Assembly (NCBI RefSeq): GCF_008711175.1
Contig: NZ_VWNF01000005.1
Location: forward strand, 1 to 64,000
Reading direction: 5' to 3'
DNA length: 64,000 bases
Source of the DNA: Nesterenkonia ebinurensis
GTDB taxonomy: Bacteria; Actinomycetota; Actinomycetes; Actinomycetales; Micrococcaceae
The notes beneath the pieces were generated by a model. It searched no databases. It had not been told where the DNA came from and worked only from the letters and a program-made list of their open reading frames with translations. The translations under genes and the position numbers were made by a program. Shown in pieces: positions 8,608-16,867 of the stretch; position 1 is the stretch's first letter, and the number at the start of each line of letters is the position of its first letter.

Positions 8608-9192
8608 ATGACTATCACGCAATGTGCCCCCGATGAACTGCTCCAGAACAAGCGCCCTGCATCCCAAGCAGTACTCATTGACGTCCGGACACCGGCAGAA
8701 TTCGAGACCGCTCATATCAATGGTTCCCGCAACCTGCCACTGGACTTGCTTCAGAAGAGCCCTTCCACGGTGGCATCCTCTCTGCCAGAGAGCGCCATAT
8801 TGCTCTGTCAATCTGGTACCCGCAGCCAACAAGCTGCACAGACCTTGACCCAGGCCGGAGCTGAGCATTTCCAAACTCTCAACGGTGGCATCAACGCCTT
8901 CGTACAGGCAGGCGGGGAACTGTTGCGCGGAAGACAACATTGGGCCATGGAACGACAGGTCCGCATGGGCGCTGGAGCCTTGGTGACCACTGGCATTCTC
9001 GCCAGTCACTTCATCCACCCGAAGCTGAAGTGGCTCTCCTTCGGCGTCGGTTCCGGACTGGTTTTCGCGGCTGCAACCAACACGTGCGGCATGTCGTACG
9101 CGCTGAGCCGTATGCCGTGGAACAGGACAGAGTCAGATCCGACATTGGAATCTGTGCTCCAAAGTATTCCCGACGCCACCGGCACACTCTAA
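8608..9192 (+). CDS. Rhodanese with C-terminal DUF2892 membrane domain (YgaP-like)
   Basis: 194 residues. Residues 1-110 form a rhodanese domain (LIDVRTPAEFETAHI; active-site loop LLCQSGTRS). Residues about 115-175 form a two-helix DUF2892 membrane anchor with the typical CGMSYALSRMPWN. Such proteins pass persulfide sulfur at the inner face of the membrane. A Shine-Dalgarno sequence (GAAAGG) precedes the ATG. It sits 35 nt after the dioxygenase gene and 5 nt before the exporter start, clearly within the same operon. Confidence 0.9.
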   Translation: MTITQCAPDELLQNKRPASQAVLIDVRTPAEFETAHINGSRNLPLDLLQKSPSTVASSLPESAILLCQSGTRSQQAAQTLTQAGAEHFQTLNGGINAFVQAGGELLRGRQHWAMERQVRMGAGALVTTGILASHFIHPKLKWLSFGVGSGLVFAAATNTCGMSYALSRMPWNRTESDPTLESVLQSIPDATGTL

Positions 9193-9197
9193 ACTCC

Positions 9198-9962
9198 GTG
9201 GATTTCTTGACTCTGCTCGTCGTCGGCTTGGCTGTGCTCATCGGTATATCGCTGGGTCTGCTGGGCGGCGGTGGCTCCATTCTCGCTGTCCCCCTGTTGG
9301 CCTACGTAGCAGAGATGGAGCCGCAGGAAGCGATAGCCGGTTCCCTGTTCGTGGTCGCTGTGACCTCTGCGGTGAGTCTGCTCAGCCACGCACGCCGGGG
9401 AAACATCCAGTGGAGGATCGGGGCAATCTTCGGAGGTGCCAGCATGCTCGGGGCTTTCTCCGGCGGACTGATCGGGGGCCGCATCCCCGGCACAGTGCTG
9501 ATGATCGCCTTCGCGATGATGATGCTAGCCACCGCCGCAGCCATGCTCCGGCGCAGAAAACCGGCAAGTGCATCATCGACACGCGAAGAACGCATCTCAC
9601 ACCGCTGGTGGCGGATCCTCATCGACGGACTGGTCGTCGGCCTGGTGACAGGCATGGTGGGTGCGGGAGGCGGCTTCCTCGTTGTCCCTGCAATGGTCCT
9701 GCTTGCCGGGTTATCTATGCCCGCAGCAGTGGGGACCTCCCTGATGGTCATCACCATGAAATCGGTCGCCGGACTGGGGGGGTACCTGACCACCGTGACC
9801 CTGGACTGGACGCTGATCGTAATGGTCACCGCCGCCGCCGTCGCAGGGGCGCTGCTGGGATCACAGTTCACCGACCGCATCCCCGAGACAAGACTCCGCA
9901 GAGCCTTCGGGATCTTCGTCCTCATCATGGGTGGACTAGTGCTGACCATGGAACTCATCTGA
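9198..9962 (+). CDS. TauE/SafE-family sulfite/organosulfonate exporter
   Basis: 254 residues, about eight helices in two TSUP repeats. The repeat signature appears as GISLGLLGGGGSILAVPLL and as TGMVGAGGGFLVVPAMVL. TauE proteins in cst operons are thought to export sulfite or related oxidised sulfur. The start is GTG at 9198, 5 nt after the rhodanese stop, which gives the normal family N terminus. An ATG in the same frame at 8940 lies inside the preceding gene and is not used. Confidence 0.88.
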   Translation: MDFLTLLVVGLAVLIGISLGLLGGGGSILAVPLLAYVAEMEPQEAIAGSLFVVAVTSAVSLLSHARRGNIQWRIGAIFGGASMLGAFSGGLIGGRIPGTVLMIAFAMMMLATAAAMLRRRKPASASSTREERISHRWWRILIDGLVVGLVTGMVGAGGGFLVVPAMVLLAGLSMPAAVGTSLMVITMKSVAGLGGYLTTVTLDWTLIVMVTAAAVAGALLGSQFTDRIPETRLRRAFGIFVLIMGGLVLTMELI

Positions 9963-9979
9963 ACAGAAAGAACACCACA

Positions 9980-10288
9980 ATGACCACCAACATCCACGCC
10001 CTGAACCAACACACTTTCACTAGTACGATCCAGCAAGAGGGCATCGTCCTGTTGGACTTCTGGGCTGGATGGTGTGGCCCGTGCCGCTCCTTCACCCCAA
10101 TTTTTGAAGGTGCCGCTGCCGAGCACCCTGAGATCACCTTTGCCACAGTGGACACCGACGCCGAAACTGCCCTAGCCACTGCAGCCAAGATCACCTCAAT
10201 ACCCACCCTCATGGCATTCCGCGACGGAGTTCTGGTCTACTCCCAACCTGGAGTCCCTGCCCCCTCCTGGACTCCAAGAACTCATTGA
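9980..10288 (+). pseudogene. trxA: Thioredoxin, frameshifted near its C terminus
   Basis: The reading frame gives 102 residues with the thioredoxin active site WCGPC (residues 31-35), the cis-Pro segment SIPTL and the strand FRDGVLVY. It then diverges from the family after QPGVPAP. Removing one C from the run of five at 10260-10264 restores PPGLQELIESVKN and extends the protein to a TGA at 10341-10343, about 120 residues, normal thioredoxin length. The missing part is the last helix. Either this is a real frameshift or a homopolymer sequencing error. In context it would reduce persulfides made by the other proteins of the operon. Confidence 0.85.
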
Positions 10289-10418
10289 ATCCGTCAAAAA
10301 CATTGATATGAACGAAGTCCACACCCGACTTTCCCACGAGTGACCTCCTACACCTTTTCAGAATCGTGGGATCATTATCCGTCGTGTTCTCTCACCCAAG
10401 TCACCGGAAGGAAACCTC

Positions 10419-10697
10419 ATGCGCAACGCGGACCCCGAAACCCAGCGCAAGATCATTAACAGGCTCAAGCGGGCCCGTGGTCAACTAGACTCCGTCATCA
10501 ACTCAGTAGAGAACAACGGCTCATGCCGAGAAGTCGTGACCCAACTGGCAGCGGTCTCGACAGCCCTTGATCGCGCTGGTTTCGTCATTGTCTCCGGGGC
10601 TATGCAGTACTGCATCACAGATCCTGAGATCGCGGCTGAGGAAGAAGACGGCCTCACCATCGAAGAACTCGAAAAGCTCTTCCTCACCCTTTCCTGA
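10419..10697 (+). CDS. CsoR-family repressor, CstR-like persulfide sensor
   Basis: 92 residues, all-helical CsoR/RcnR/CstR (DUF156) fold. In the numbering of mycobacterial CsoR, the metal ligands would be Cys36, His61 and Cys65. Here Cys36 (NGSCREVV) and Cys65 (AMQYC) are present but position 61 is Ala. Loss of the His argues against copper sensing and fits the two-Cys persulfide sensing of CstR. It is preceded by GGAAGGAAA and a 75-nt gap, so it may also have its own promoter. It should bind the two operators at 7108-7156. Confidence 0.88.
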   Translation: MRNADPETQRKIINRLKRARGQLDSVINSVENNGSCREVVTQLAAVSTALDRAGFVIVSGAMQYCITDPEIAAEEEDGLTIEELEKLFLTLS

Positions 10698-10724
10698 TAG
10701 CCCCAGCGCCAAGCAGAGGCGGGA

Positions 10725-11350
10725 GTGTCTACTGTGCACCACGGGATAGTCATCACACACGAGCAGCTTCGGCAACTAGAAAACGAGATCCACGGATTCA
10801 TGGCCTGTGATCTCGGAGCGATACACGGAGTGAACGTTCCCATTGGCGCTGAACTCCACGCTCATCGCATCATGCACTCCGCCGATGAGTGGTCAGCCCT
10901 CGGAACGGACATGGGCAAGAAGTTGCTCATCTGCTCTCGTGTTCTCCAGGCCGCCAAGGATTGCGGGGCAGTGGTTATCATCGAAGGTGTAGACACTGCC
11001 GCCCTCAATAGACGCTATCGATACCCGGATCCACCCCACCTGGTCGCCTTTCGCTATGCTCTCGAGCGAATCGAGGGTCACGCAAGACGAGCGCAGCTTC
11101 CTCAGGTCAAGGTGGCGGGATCTAGTGGTGGTTGCAACGGCCTGACTTTCAGGAGCTGCATTGACCACGCCGCGAGGACCTCGGGAGCTGCACCGGAAGT
11201 ACACCGAAGATGACCGCCGCACAGTGCTGGAACGTATCGACTGAACGGCATTCACCCTTCGATTTCCTACGAAGACTCGCGTGCCCACCTGGGGCTGCAA
11301 GTTGCGGACTTCGTGGCCTACTTCAGCAGGCGACACCTCGAAGCGCACAA
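10725..11350 (+). pseudogene. DUF3800-family gene, decayed and cut by an insertion sequence
   Basis: Recognisable pieces are spread over several frames: LHAHRIMHSADEWSAL and VVIIEGVDTAALNRRY in the first frame, then RELHRKYTEDDRRTVLERI in another, then SRAHLGLQVADFVAYFSRRH, the typical DUF3800 ending (xLQxADxxAY). The usual N terminus with the acidic (I)DDSG motif is absent. At least two frameshifts are needed to join the pieces. The gene is truncated exactly where the IS1249-type element begins at 11351. DUF3800 proteins have an RNase H-like fold and are often found on mobile DNA. Confidence 0.65.
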
Positions 11351-12646
11351 GGGTTATAGGCAAGAATGTGTGTACAGAACGGCCGGGGATCGTTGATCTG
11401 ACACCGATGTAGGGGTTTGTACATGCTTTGAAAGCATATGGGGTGACTCCTGCTTCAAATCAGCCGGTCTGTGGTGTATGTGGCACCAAGCTGGTGCGCA
11501 ACGGTAAGACCAGTGCAGGCAGGACCCGGTGGCGGTGCAAAGCCTGCGGCTCCTCAGCCACTCAGTTCCGCACCGATGTGACCCGCAGAGCCCAGCTGAA
11601 CGCGTTTTTGGGCTGGCTGTTAGACAAAGACAGCCAGAAGGATGCCGGCGGGGGTACGGGGCGGTCACTGCGCTTCTCCACCGGCTGGTGCTGGCATATC
11701 GAGGCCCCCCAGCCTGATCCCACCGGGGAGGTTCACCGGCAGATCATCGTCGATGGCACCTACGTCAACGGCTGGTGCGTGCTGATTGCCCACAACGGCA
11801 CCCACATCATCGGCTGGCAATGGTGCGATAAGGAATCCAAAGCCGCCTGGGTGGCCCTGTTCAAGCGCATACCGGCCCCGGATGTGGTAGTCACCGACGG
11901 GCCACCGGACTCAGAGCAGCCCTGGACCAGCAGTGGCGAGGTACCAGGATCCAGCGGTGTTACTTCCACATCCGCGCCGCTGTTATCGGCCACACCACCC
12001 TGAACCCCCGACTTGAGGCAGGTCAAGAGATCCTGGCTCTGACCAGGGAACTCATGCGGGTCCAGGATCTGGATGCGGCGGCAGCATGGATGGGCGCCTA
12101 CGCCTCCTGGGAAGCCAAATGGGCGGGGTTCCTCAAGCAGCGCATCTACGCAAAGAAAGGCATAGAGCGGCCCTCCTGGGCGAAACCGAACCAGCAGTGG
12201 TGGTTACCCACATCCGGCTACGCCGAGTCCAGGGCCTCTACCGGCAGCTGATCCGGGATAAGTCATTGTTCACCTTCCTCGACCAGGACTACACCGAGCA
12301 GGGTGTTAGGACCGTTGAGCGAGCCACCTCACGGCTAGAGGGCGGGCCAAACAGTGCGATCAAACACCTGCTACGCCACCACCGCGGCATGCCCGACCAG
12401 CACGCAGAGCAGTGGACTGGCTGCTCAACAGCCTCACAGAACACCCACATGACCCGTGGAAACTGGCGCAACGCCACCACCGGGCAGCAACCAAATCCGC
12501 AAAGCAGAAGCCCGAGCCAGTAGAGCCTCTCAACCCGGAAACCTATAGCACCGCTGCTAACGCAGAAGAAGGCCTATAGGCCCGCTCAGGCTGGGCAGCC
12601 AGGAGCTGACACGCCCGGACCATACACACATTTCTGCCTATAACCC
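11351..12646. mobile_element. IS1249-type insertion sequence with intact inverted repeats but broken transposase
   Basis: The element is bounded by 23-bp terminal inverted repeats at 11351-11373 and 12624-12646, identical at 21 of 23 positions (left end GGGTTATAGGCAAGAATGTG). The body carries one transposase gene with three frameshifts. The flanking 8-mers (GCGCACAA left, AGTTACTG right) do not match, so no target duplication is seen. It inserted into, or recombined with, a DUF3800 gene. Confidence 0.85.
11428..12579 (+). pseudogene. IS1249-family transposase, three frameshifts
   Basis: The N-terminal part (from TTG 11428) has a zinc ribbon (CGVCGTKLVRNGKTSAGRTR, then WRCKACGSS) and the DDE-type region QIIVDGTYVNGW and VVVTDG, matching IS1249 transposases. 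The frame breaks near 11900; the sequence continues in the next frame as TRIQRCYFHIRAAVIGHTTL. It breaks again near 12205, continuing as RLRRVQGLYRQLIRD and SRLEGGPNSAIKHLLRHHRG. It breaks a third time near 12405, continuing as AVDWLLNSLTEHPHDPWKLA and ending at TAG 12577-12579. The element is therefore not autonomous. Confidence 0.85.
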
Positions 12647-12714
12647 AGTTACTGGCGAGTAGATAACGACATACAAATAGGTTCCGATCCCTTGTGTTTA
12701 CTGGGATCGGGGCT

Positions 12715-12790
<76 letters not shown>

Positions 12791-12872
12791 GGGGGTCAGC
12801 AGCACGTGGCGGCCGTCGAGCTGACCGATACAGATTACCAGCTGAAGCGCCAACAGCCCAGCCGGAATCGCA

Positions 12873-13187
12873 TCATCCGGTGGTGGAGACGGTGTAGCTC
12901 CACAGTTCACTGGACATGCCCACCGGTTTCTTCTTCGGCGCGCCCTCCCCCTCCCCGTGGGACTTGGCAAAGTGCTGGGAGTTCCGCCAGTTCTCGAAAT
13001 CCTCCTCGGAGTCCCAGCGGGTGATCACCAGCCACACATTGCGCTCATCTGTGGGCTGCAGCAGCTCGTAGCCCTGAAAGCCCGGGGTACCGTCCATGGA
13101 GCCGTGCCGTGCGGCGAATCGCCGGCCCAGCTCATCGTCTGAGTCCTGGGGAACTGTGATCGCATTGATCTTGATAACACTGCTCAT
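12873..13187 (-). CDS. MhuD-like haem-degrading monooxygenase (ABM fold)
   Basis: 104 residues, antibiotic-biosynthesis-monooxygenase fold. The opening MSSVIKINAITVPQ, GFQGYELLQPTDE and VITRWDSEEDFENW closely follow mycobacterial MhuD. The family's key Asn (KINAI), Trp (FENW) and a nearby His (KSHGE) are all present. MhuD opens haem to release iron without producing CO. The start is ATG 13187; an in-frame start at 13205 would add six unconserved residues. It is followed upstream by the radical SAM gene with a 20-nt gap, so the two may be co-transcribed. Confidence 0.75.
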   Translation of the reverse strand: MSSVIKINAITVPQDSDDELGRRFAARHGSMDGTPGFQGYELLQPTDERNVWLVITRWDSEEDFENWRNSQHFAKSHGEGEGAPKKKPVGMSSELWSYTVSTTG

Positions 13188-13207
13188 AGCTCCCCATTCT
13201 CTCACTG

Positions 13208-14278
13208 TCAGAACAGCGCCGGCTGAGCGGGTCCGGCAGCAGCCTCCAGGCTCTCCAGATTCGGCTGCTCGTCTGCTGACTGCTCAGGCGAGGTGCGGCC
13301 GCGCCAGACCCTCTCCTCCCTGTTCACAAAGCCGTGGCGGCGTCGTGCTGCAGCAGCCCGGGCACCCAGCCACTTCTTGTACTCGGCGGAGGCGTAGCTG
13401 GTGAAACCGCCGCGTCTGCCCCGGTAGAGCCTGCGGTACTTGGGCACCAGTGCGGGGAACTCGGCCTGCAGCCACTGCATAAACCACTCGCGGGCCCCAG
13501 GCCGCAGGTGCAGCGCCCCGGTGGTCACCCAGCTGGCGCCAGCCTCAGCGAGTGCGGCGTGCAGAGTGTCCAGGTGCTCCTGGGAGTCGGTGAGCCAGGG
13601 CAGGATCGGCATCGCCAGCACAGTGCAGTCCAGCCCAGCATCAGTAATTGCTTTGACCAGACCCAGCCTGGCCCGGGGATCAGGTGTGCCGGGCTCCACC
13701 CGCTGCTGCAACTCGGTGTCCATGATCGCCAGCGAGACTGCCACGGAGACCGGCACCTGCTGGGCAGCCTCTTTCAGCAGGGGAAGGTCACGCTTGAGCA
13801 GCGGTCCCTTGGTGAGGATGGAGAACGGTGTGCCGGACTCGGCCAAGGCCTGGATGATCCCGGGCATCAACTGGTACCTGCCCTCGGCCCGTTGGTAAGG
13901 GTCAGTGTTGGTGCCCAGTGCCACATGCTCGCGCTTCCAGCTGGGTCTGGCCAGCTCGGCCCGCAGCACCTCGGCCACATTGGTCTTCACCACGATCTGG
14001 GTGTCGAAGTCCCGTCCGGAATCCAAATCCAAATATTCGTGCGTTTTCCTTGCAAAGCAGTATTTACATTGATGTAGACATCCGCGTGTTGGATTTATTG
14101 TCCACATAAATGGCATATTTGACTGAGATGGAACTTTATTCAAGGCAGTCTTGGCAGCCACCTCGTGGAAGGTCACCCCGTCGAACTCCGGGGTGCGCAC
14201 GGAACGGACCAGCCCCTTCATGGGCAGCAGAGCCGGCTCCGCGGCGTCGTCGGTGATCCTCTGCCCTTCCCAGCGCAT
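13208..14278 (-). CDS. Rv2578c-family radical SAM protein
   Basis: 356 residues. The 4Fe-4S cluster motif is C67-xxx-C71-xx-C74 in PTRGCLHQCKYCFARKTHEYLDLD, which is typical of the Rv2578c/SplB-like radical SAM group. GTNTDPYQRAEGRYQLM and FSILTKGPLLKRDLPLL are also family hallmarks. The start ATG 14278 gives the family opening MRWEGQ. Members are thought to act in DNA-damage responses, but the reaction is not established. Codons for residues 45-80 (about 14040-14145) are clearly AT-richer than the rest. An SOS-like box lies just upstream. Confidence 0.87.
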   Translation of the reverse strand: MRWEGQRITDDAAEPALLPMKGLVRSVRTPEFDGVTFHEVAAKTALNKVPSQSNMPFMWTINPTRGCLHQCKYCFARKTHEYLDLDSGRDFDTQIVVKTNVAEVLRAELARPSWKREHVALGTNTDPYQRAEGRYQLMPGIIQALAESGTPFSILTKGPLLKRDLPLLKEAAQQVPVSVAVSLAIMDTELQQRVEPGTPDPRARLGLVKAITDAGLDCTVLAMPILPWLTDSQEHLDTLHAALAEAGASWVTTGALHLRPGAREWFMQWLQAEFPALVPKYRRLYRGRRGGFTSYASAEYKKWLGARAAAARRRHGFVNREERVWRGRTSPEQSADEQPNLESLEAAAGPAQPALF

Positions 14279-14286
14279 GCCGTTAT

Positions 14287-14302
14287 TCGAACACAGTTTC
14301 TA
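14287..14302 (-). promoter_or_regulatory. Candidate LexA (SOS) box of the radical SAM gene
   Basis: Read toward the gene the site is TAGAAACTGTGTTCGA. It matches 10 of the 12 half-site bases of the actinobacterial SOS box TCGAAC-N4-GTTCGA, and it starts 9 bp upstream of the start codon. The mycobacterial homologue is, from memory, LexA-controlled, which supports the assignment. No other LexA site was checked. Confidence 0.45.
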
Positions 14303-14310
14303 CTTCCCGG

Positions 14311-14340
14311 TCAAGACATATCAAGACATATATTCGAACA
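14311..14340. repeat. Tandem 10-bp repeat plus second TTCGAACA element
   Basis: TCAAGACATA occurs twice in direct tandem at 14311-14330, followed by TATTCGAACA (14331-14340), a second copy of the TATTCGAACA that begins the SOS-like box (14284-14293). This AT-rich block is upstream of the radical SAM gene and probably belongs to its promoter. Confidence 0.6.
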
Positions 14341-14356
14341 GCGGCGGGCTGAGGGC

Positions 14357-15403
14357 TCACAGAAGGATCACGACGCCGCCCAAGGCAGTGCCTGCCGTCA
14401 ACAGGCTGCCTGCCCCGCCCAGCAGCAGGGCGGGCATTCCGGTAGCTGCCAGTTCGCGCAGGTTCACCTGGGAGCCGATGCCGACCATGGCGATGGTGAT
14501 CAGCAGCTCGGTGGCCCCGGTGAGCAGCTGCTGCTGGTCTGCCGGGACCCCGAAAGCCGAGTTGAGCGCCACTGCGGCCAGGAACCCCATCACGAACCAA
14601 GGCAGCAGAGGGGGCCGCTTGCCGCGCCCCGGTGAGTCTGCGCCGTGGCGCCCTCTGCTCCCCAGGCGCAGGGCCACCACCGCGGGAGCCAGCAGCAGCA
14701 CCCGAGCCAGTTTGACCATAGTGGCCACGGCCAGGGCTGTGGCACCGACCATGCCGCCTGCGGCCACCACCTGACCCACCTCATGCACACTGGCGCCGAT
14801 CCAGACCCCTCCGGCGTGCTCTCCCAGACCCAGCAGCGGAATCAGAGCCGGCAGGGCGAGCATCGCCACCGTTCCCCAGAGCGTCACCACGGCCAGCGCC
14901 GTGGCAGTAGGTCCGCCCAGTGAACGACTCTGCCGGTCACGGCCGTCGCCACGGTCCAGCACCGCAGCTGCTGCGGCCACCGCGGAGGCCCCGCAGATGG
15001 CAGTGCCGGTGGCCACCAGGGAGGCGGTGGTGGCATCGGCACCGAACAGCGGGCCCAGCAGTCGGATCCCGACGAAGGTCACTGTGACGGTGACCAGCAC
15101 GATCACCAGGACCTGCCAGCCCAGCCCGAGGATGTCGCTGAAGGCAAGCTGCAGGCCCAGCAGCACAATCCCGAGCCGCAGCGGAAACTTGGCGGCCCAT
15201 CTGAACCCGGCCTCGCCCCAGCTGGGAACCAGTTCCAGGGTGCGCAGGGCAATACCGAGCAGCACGGCGATCAGCAGTGATGAGACCGGGATCCAATCAT
15301 CCAGGAAGTAGTGGGCCGCTGCTGCGCCCACAAAGGCGAGGATCGCCCCGGGATAGATCTGTTCTGCGCGCTGGGCCCAGGCTTGATGATCGAATCTCGG
15401 CAC
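14357..15403 (-). CDS. YeiH/PSE-family putative sulfate exporter (UPF0324)
   Basis: 348 residues with about ten helices. Family signatures are FPLRLGIVLLGLQL, GTAICGASAVAAAA and IGASVHEVGQVVAAG, all characteristic of YeiH (Pfam Cons_hypoth698). The substrate is not proven; the 'sulfate exporter' name comes from distant homology. A charged cytoplasmic loop near residues 245-265 is enriched in Arg/Gly. It ends 79 bp before the radical SAM gene and runs divergently from tgt. Confidence 0.85.
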   Translation of the reverse strand: MPRFDHQAWAQRAEQIYPGAILAFVGAAAAHYFLDDWIPVSSLLIAVLLGIALRTLELVPSWGEAGFRWAAKFPLRLGIVLLGLQLAFSDILGLGWQVLVIVLVTVTVTFVGIRLLGPLFGADATTASLVATGTAICGASAVAAAAAVLDRGDGRDRQSRSLGGPTATALAVVTLWGTVAMLALPALIPLLGLGEHAGGVWIGASVHEVGQVVAAGGMVGATALAVATMVKLARVLLLAPAVVALRLGSRGRHGADSPGRGKRPPLLPWFVMGFLAAVALNSAFGVPADQQQLLTGATELLITIAMVGIGSQVNLRELAATGMPALLLGGAGSLLTAGTALGGVVILL

Positions 15404-15490
15404 CGGTTCAGTCTATGCGGCGCCTCCGGCTGCTGCGGCTGCTGCGGCGGAGGGGCGTTTCGGAGGGATGGCCGCCAGTAGACTGTTCCG

Positions 15491-16816
15491 GTGTCTGAAC
15501 CTGATACTGCCGCCGCGGCGTCGTCGCTGCGCTCTGGCTCCTCAATCGCTTCGGGAGACTCGGAGCACACTCTGGTCTCCGCTCAGCTCAATCGGGCGTT
15601 CTCCTTCACCGTCCATGACCGGGTGGAGGGCGCGCTGGGCCGCACCGGCACCATCTCCACCCCGCATGGGGAGATTCAGACCCCAGCGTTCATCCCGGTG
15701 GCCACCAAAGCCACGGTCAAGGCGGTCCGCCCGGAGGAGATGTCCGAGCTGGGCGCGCAGGCGGTGCTGGCCAATGCCTATCACCTGAACCTGCAGCCGG
15801 GCACTGATGTGCTCGACGCCGCCGGCGGGCTGGGGCGGTTCATGAACTGGCCCGGGCCCACCTTCACCGACTCCGGGGGGTTCCAGGTGATGAGCCTGGG
15901 CGTGGGGTTCAAGAAGACCATCTCCATGGATGCCCAGCGGGTCACCGACGACGACGCCATCGCCGCTGAGCATGAGCGACGAGCCTTTGTGGACGAGGAC
16001 GGGGTGACCTTCAAATCCCATATCGACGGCACCGAGCATCGGTTCACCCCGGAGATCTCGATGCGGCTGCAGCATGAGATCGGCGCGGACATCATCTTTG
16101 CCTTCGATGAGCTGACCACCCTGTTCAACACCCGCGCCTACCAGGAGGAGTCCCTGGAGCGCACCCGGCTGTGGGCTGAGCGGTGCTTGGCGGCGCATGC
16201 ACGGCTGACCGAGGCCCGCAGCCACCGGCCCTACCAGGCGCTGTTCGGAGTGCTGCAGGGCGCCCAGTACCAGGATCTGCGCCGCAAGGCCGCCCGGGAC
16301 CTGGCCGCTATGGAGGTGGCCGGCCAGGTCTTCGACGGCTTCGGCATCGGTGGGGCCCTGGAGAAGGAGAACCTGGGCACCATCGTCGGCTGGGTCAGTG
16401 AGGAGCTGCCGGAGAGCAAGCCCCGGCACCTGCTGGGGATCTCCGAGCCGGAGGACTTCTTCACCGCCATCGAGAACGGGGCCGACACCTTCGACTGCGT
16501 ACAGCCCTCACGGGTGGCCCGCAACGGCCGGGTCTATACCCCCGATGGCTACTTCAACATCCCGCAGACCAAGTACAAGAAGGACTTCTCCCCCATCCAG
16601 GACGACTGCGGCTGCTACACCTGCCAGCACTACTCCAAGGCCTATCTGCACCACCTGTTCAAGGCCAAGGAGATGCTGGTACACACCCTGATGACCATTC
16701 ACAACGAGTACTTCACGATAAAGCTGGTCGATGAGATCCGGGCCTCGATCGCTGCCGGGCGGTTTGCCGAGTTCCGCGACGAGACGCTGAGCCGCTACCA
16801 GGGCCGGATCGCTTAG
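15491..16816 (+). CDS. tgt: Queuine/preQ1 tRNA-guanine transglycosylase
   Basis: 441 residues. The catalytic core starts near residue 37 (FSFTVHDRVEGALGRTGTI). It includes DSGGFQVMSLG with the active-site Asp, the second Asp region HLLGISEPEDFF, and the zinc site CGCYTCQHYSKAYLHH. The enzyme exchanges G34 of GUN-anticodon tRNAs for a 7-deazaguanine. No queuosine synthesis genes are nearby, so a salvaged base may be used. The start is GTG 15491. Residues about 17-36 are encoded by a dispersed repeat (see 15541-15599), so the N-terminal extension is unusual and the true start could be later. Confidence 0.94.
   Translation: MSEPDTAAAASSLRSGSSIASGDSEHTLVSAQLNRAFSFTVHDRVEGALGRTGTISTPHGEIQTPAFIPVATKATVKAVRPEEMSELGAQAVLANAYHLNLQPGTDVLDAAGGLGRFMNWPGPTFTDSGGFQVMSLGVGFKKTISMDAQRVTDDDAIAAEHERRAFVDEDGVTFKSHIDGTEHRFTPEISMRLQHEIGADIIFAFDELTTLFNTRAYQEESLERTRLWAERCLAAHARLTEARSHRPYQALFGVLQGAQYQDLRRKAARDLAAMEVAGQVFDGFGIGGALEKENLGTIVGWVSEELPESKPRHLLGISEPEDFFTAIENGADTFDCVQPSRVARNGRVYTPDGYFNIPQTKYKKDFSPIQDDCGCYTCQHYSKAYLHHLFKAKEMLVHTLMTIHNEYFTIKLVDEIRASIAAGRFAEFRDETLSRYQGRIA
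15541..15599 (+). repeat. Dispersed ~59-bp repeat, copy 1 (5' end of tgt)
   Basis: This segment (begins CTCAATCGCTTCGG, ends GCTCAATCGGGCGT) matches the reverse complement of 51364-51422 at about 48 of 59 positions. It also partly matches 50496-50542. In tgt it encodes the non-conserved N-terminal extension just before the catalytic core. Confidence 0.65.
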
Positions 16817-16867
16817 GGGACATGTAAAGCAGTACGACGCCGCCTACCCACCTGGGTACCAGAAGTC

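Noticed and set aside
10255-10290. Programmed frameshift in the thioredoxin gene
   Set aside because: There is a C5 run but no slippery heptamer, stimulatory hairpin or known precedent; error or mutation is simpler.
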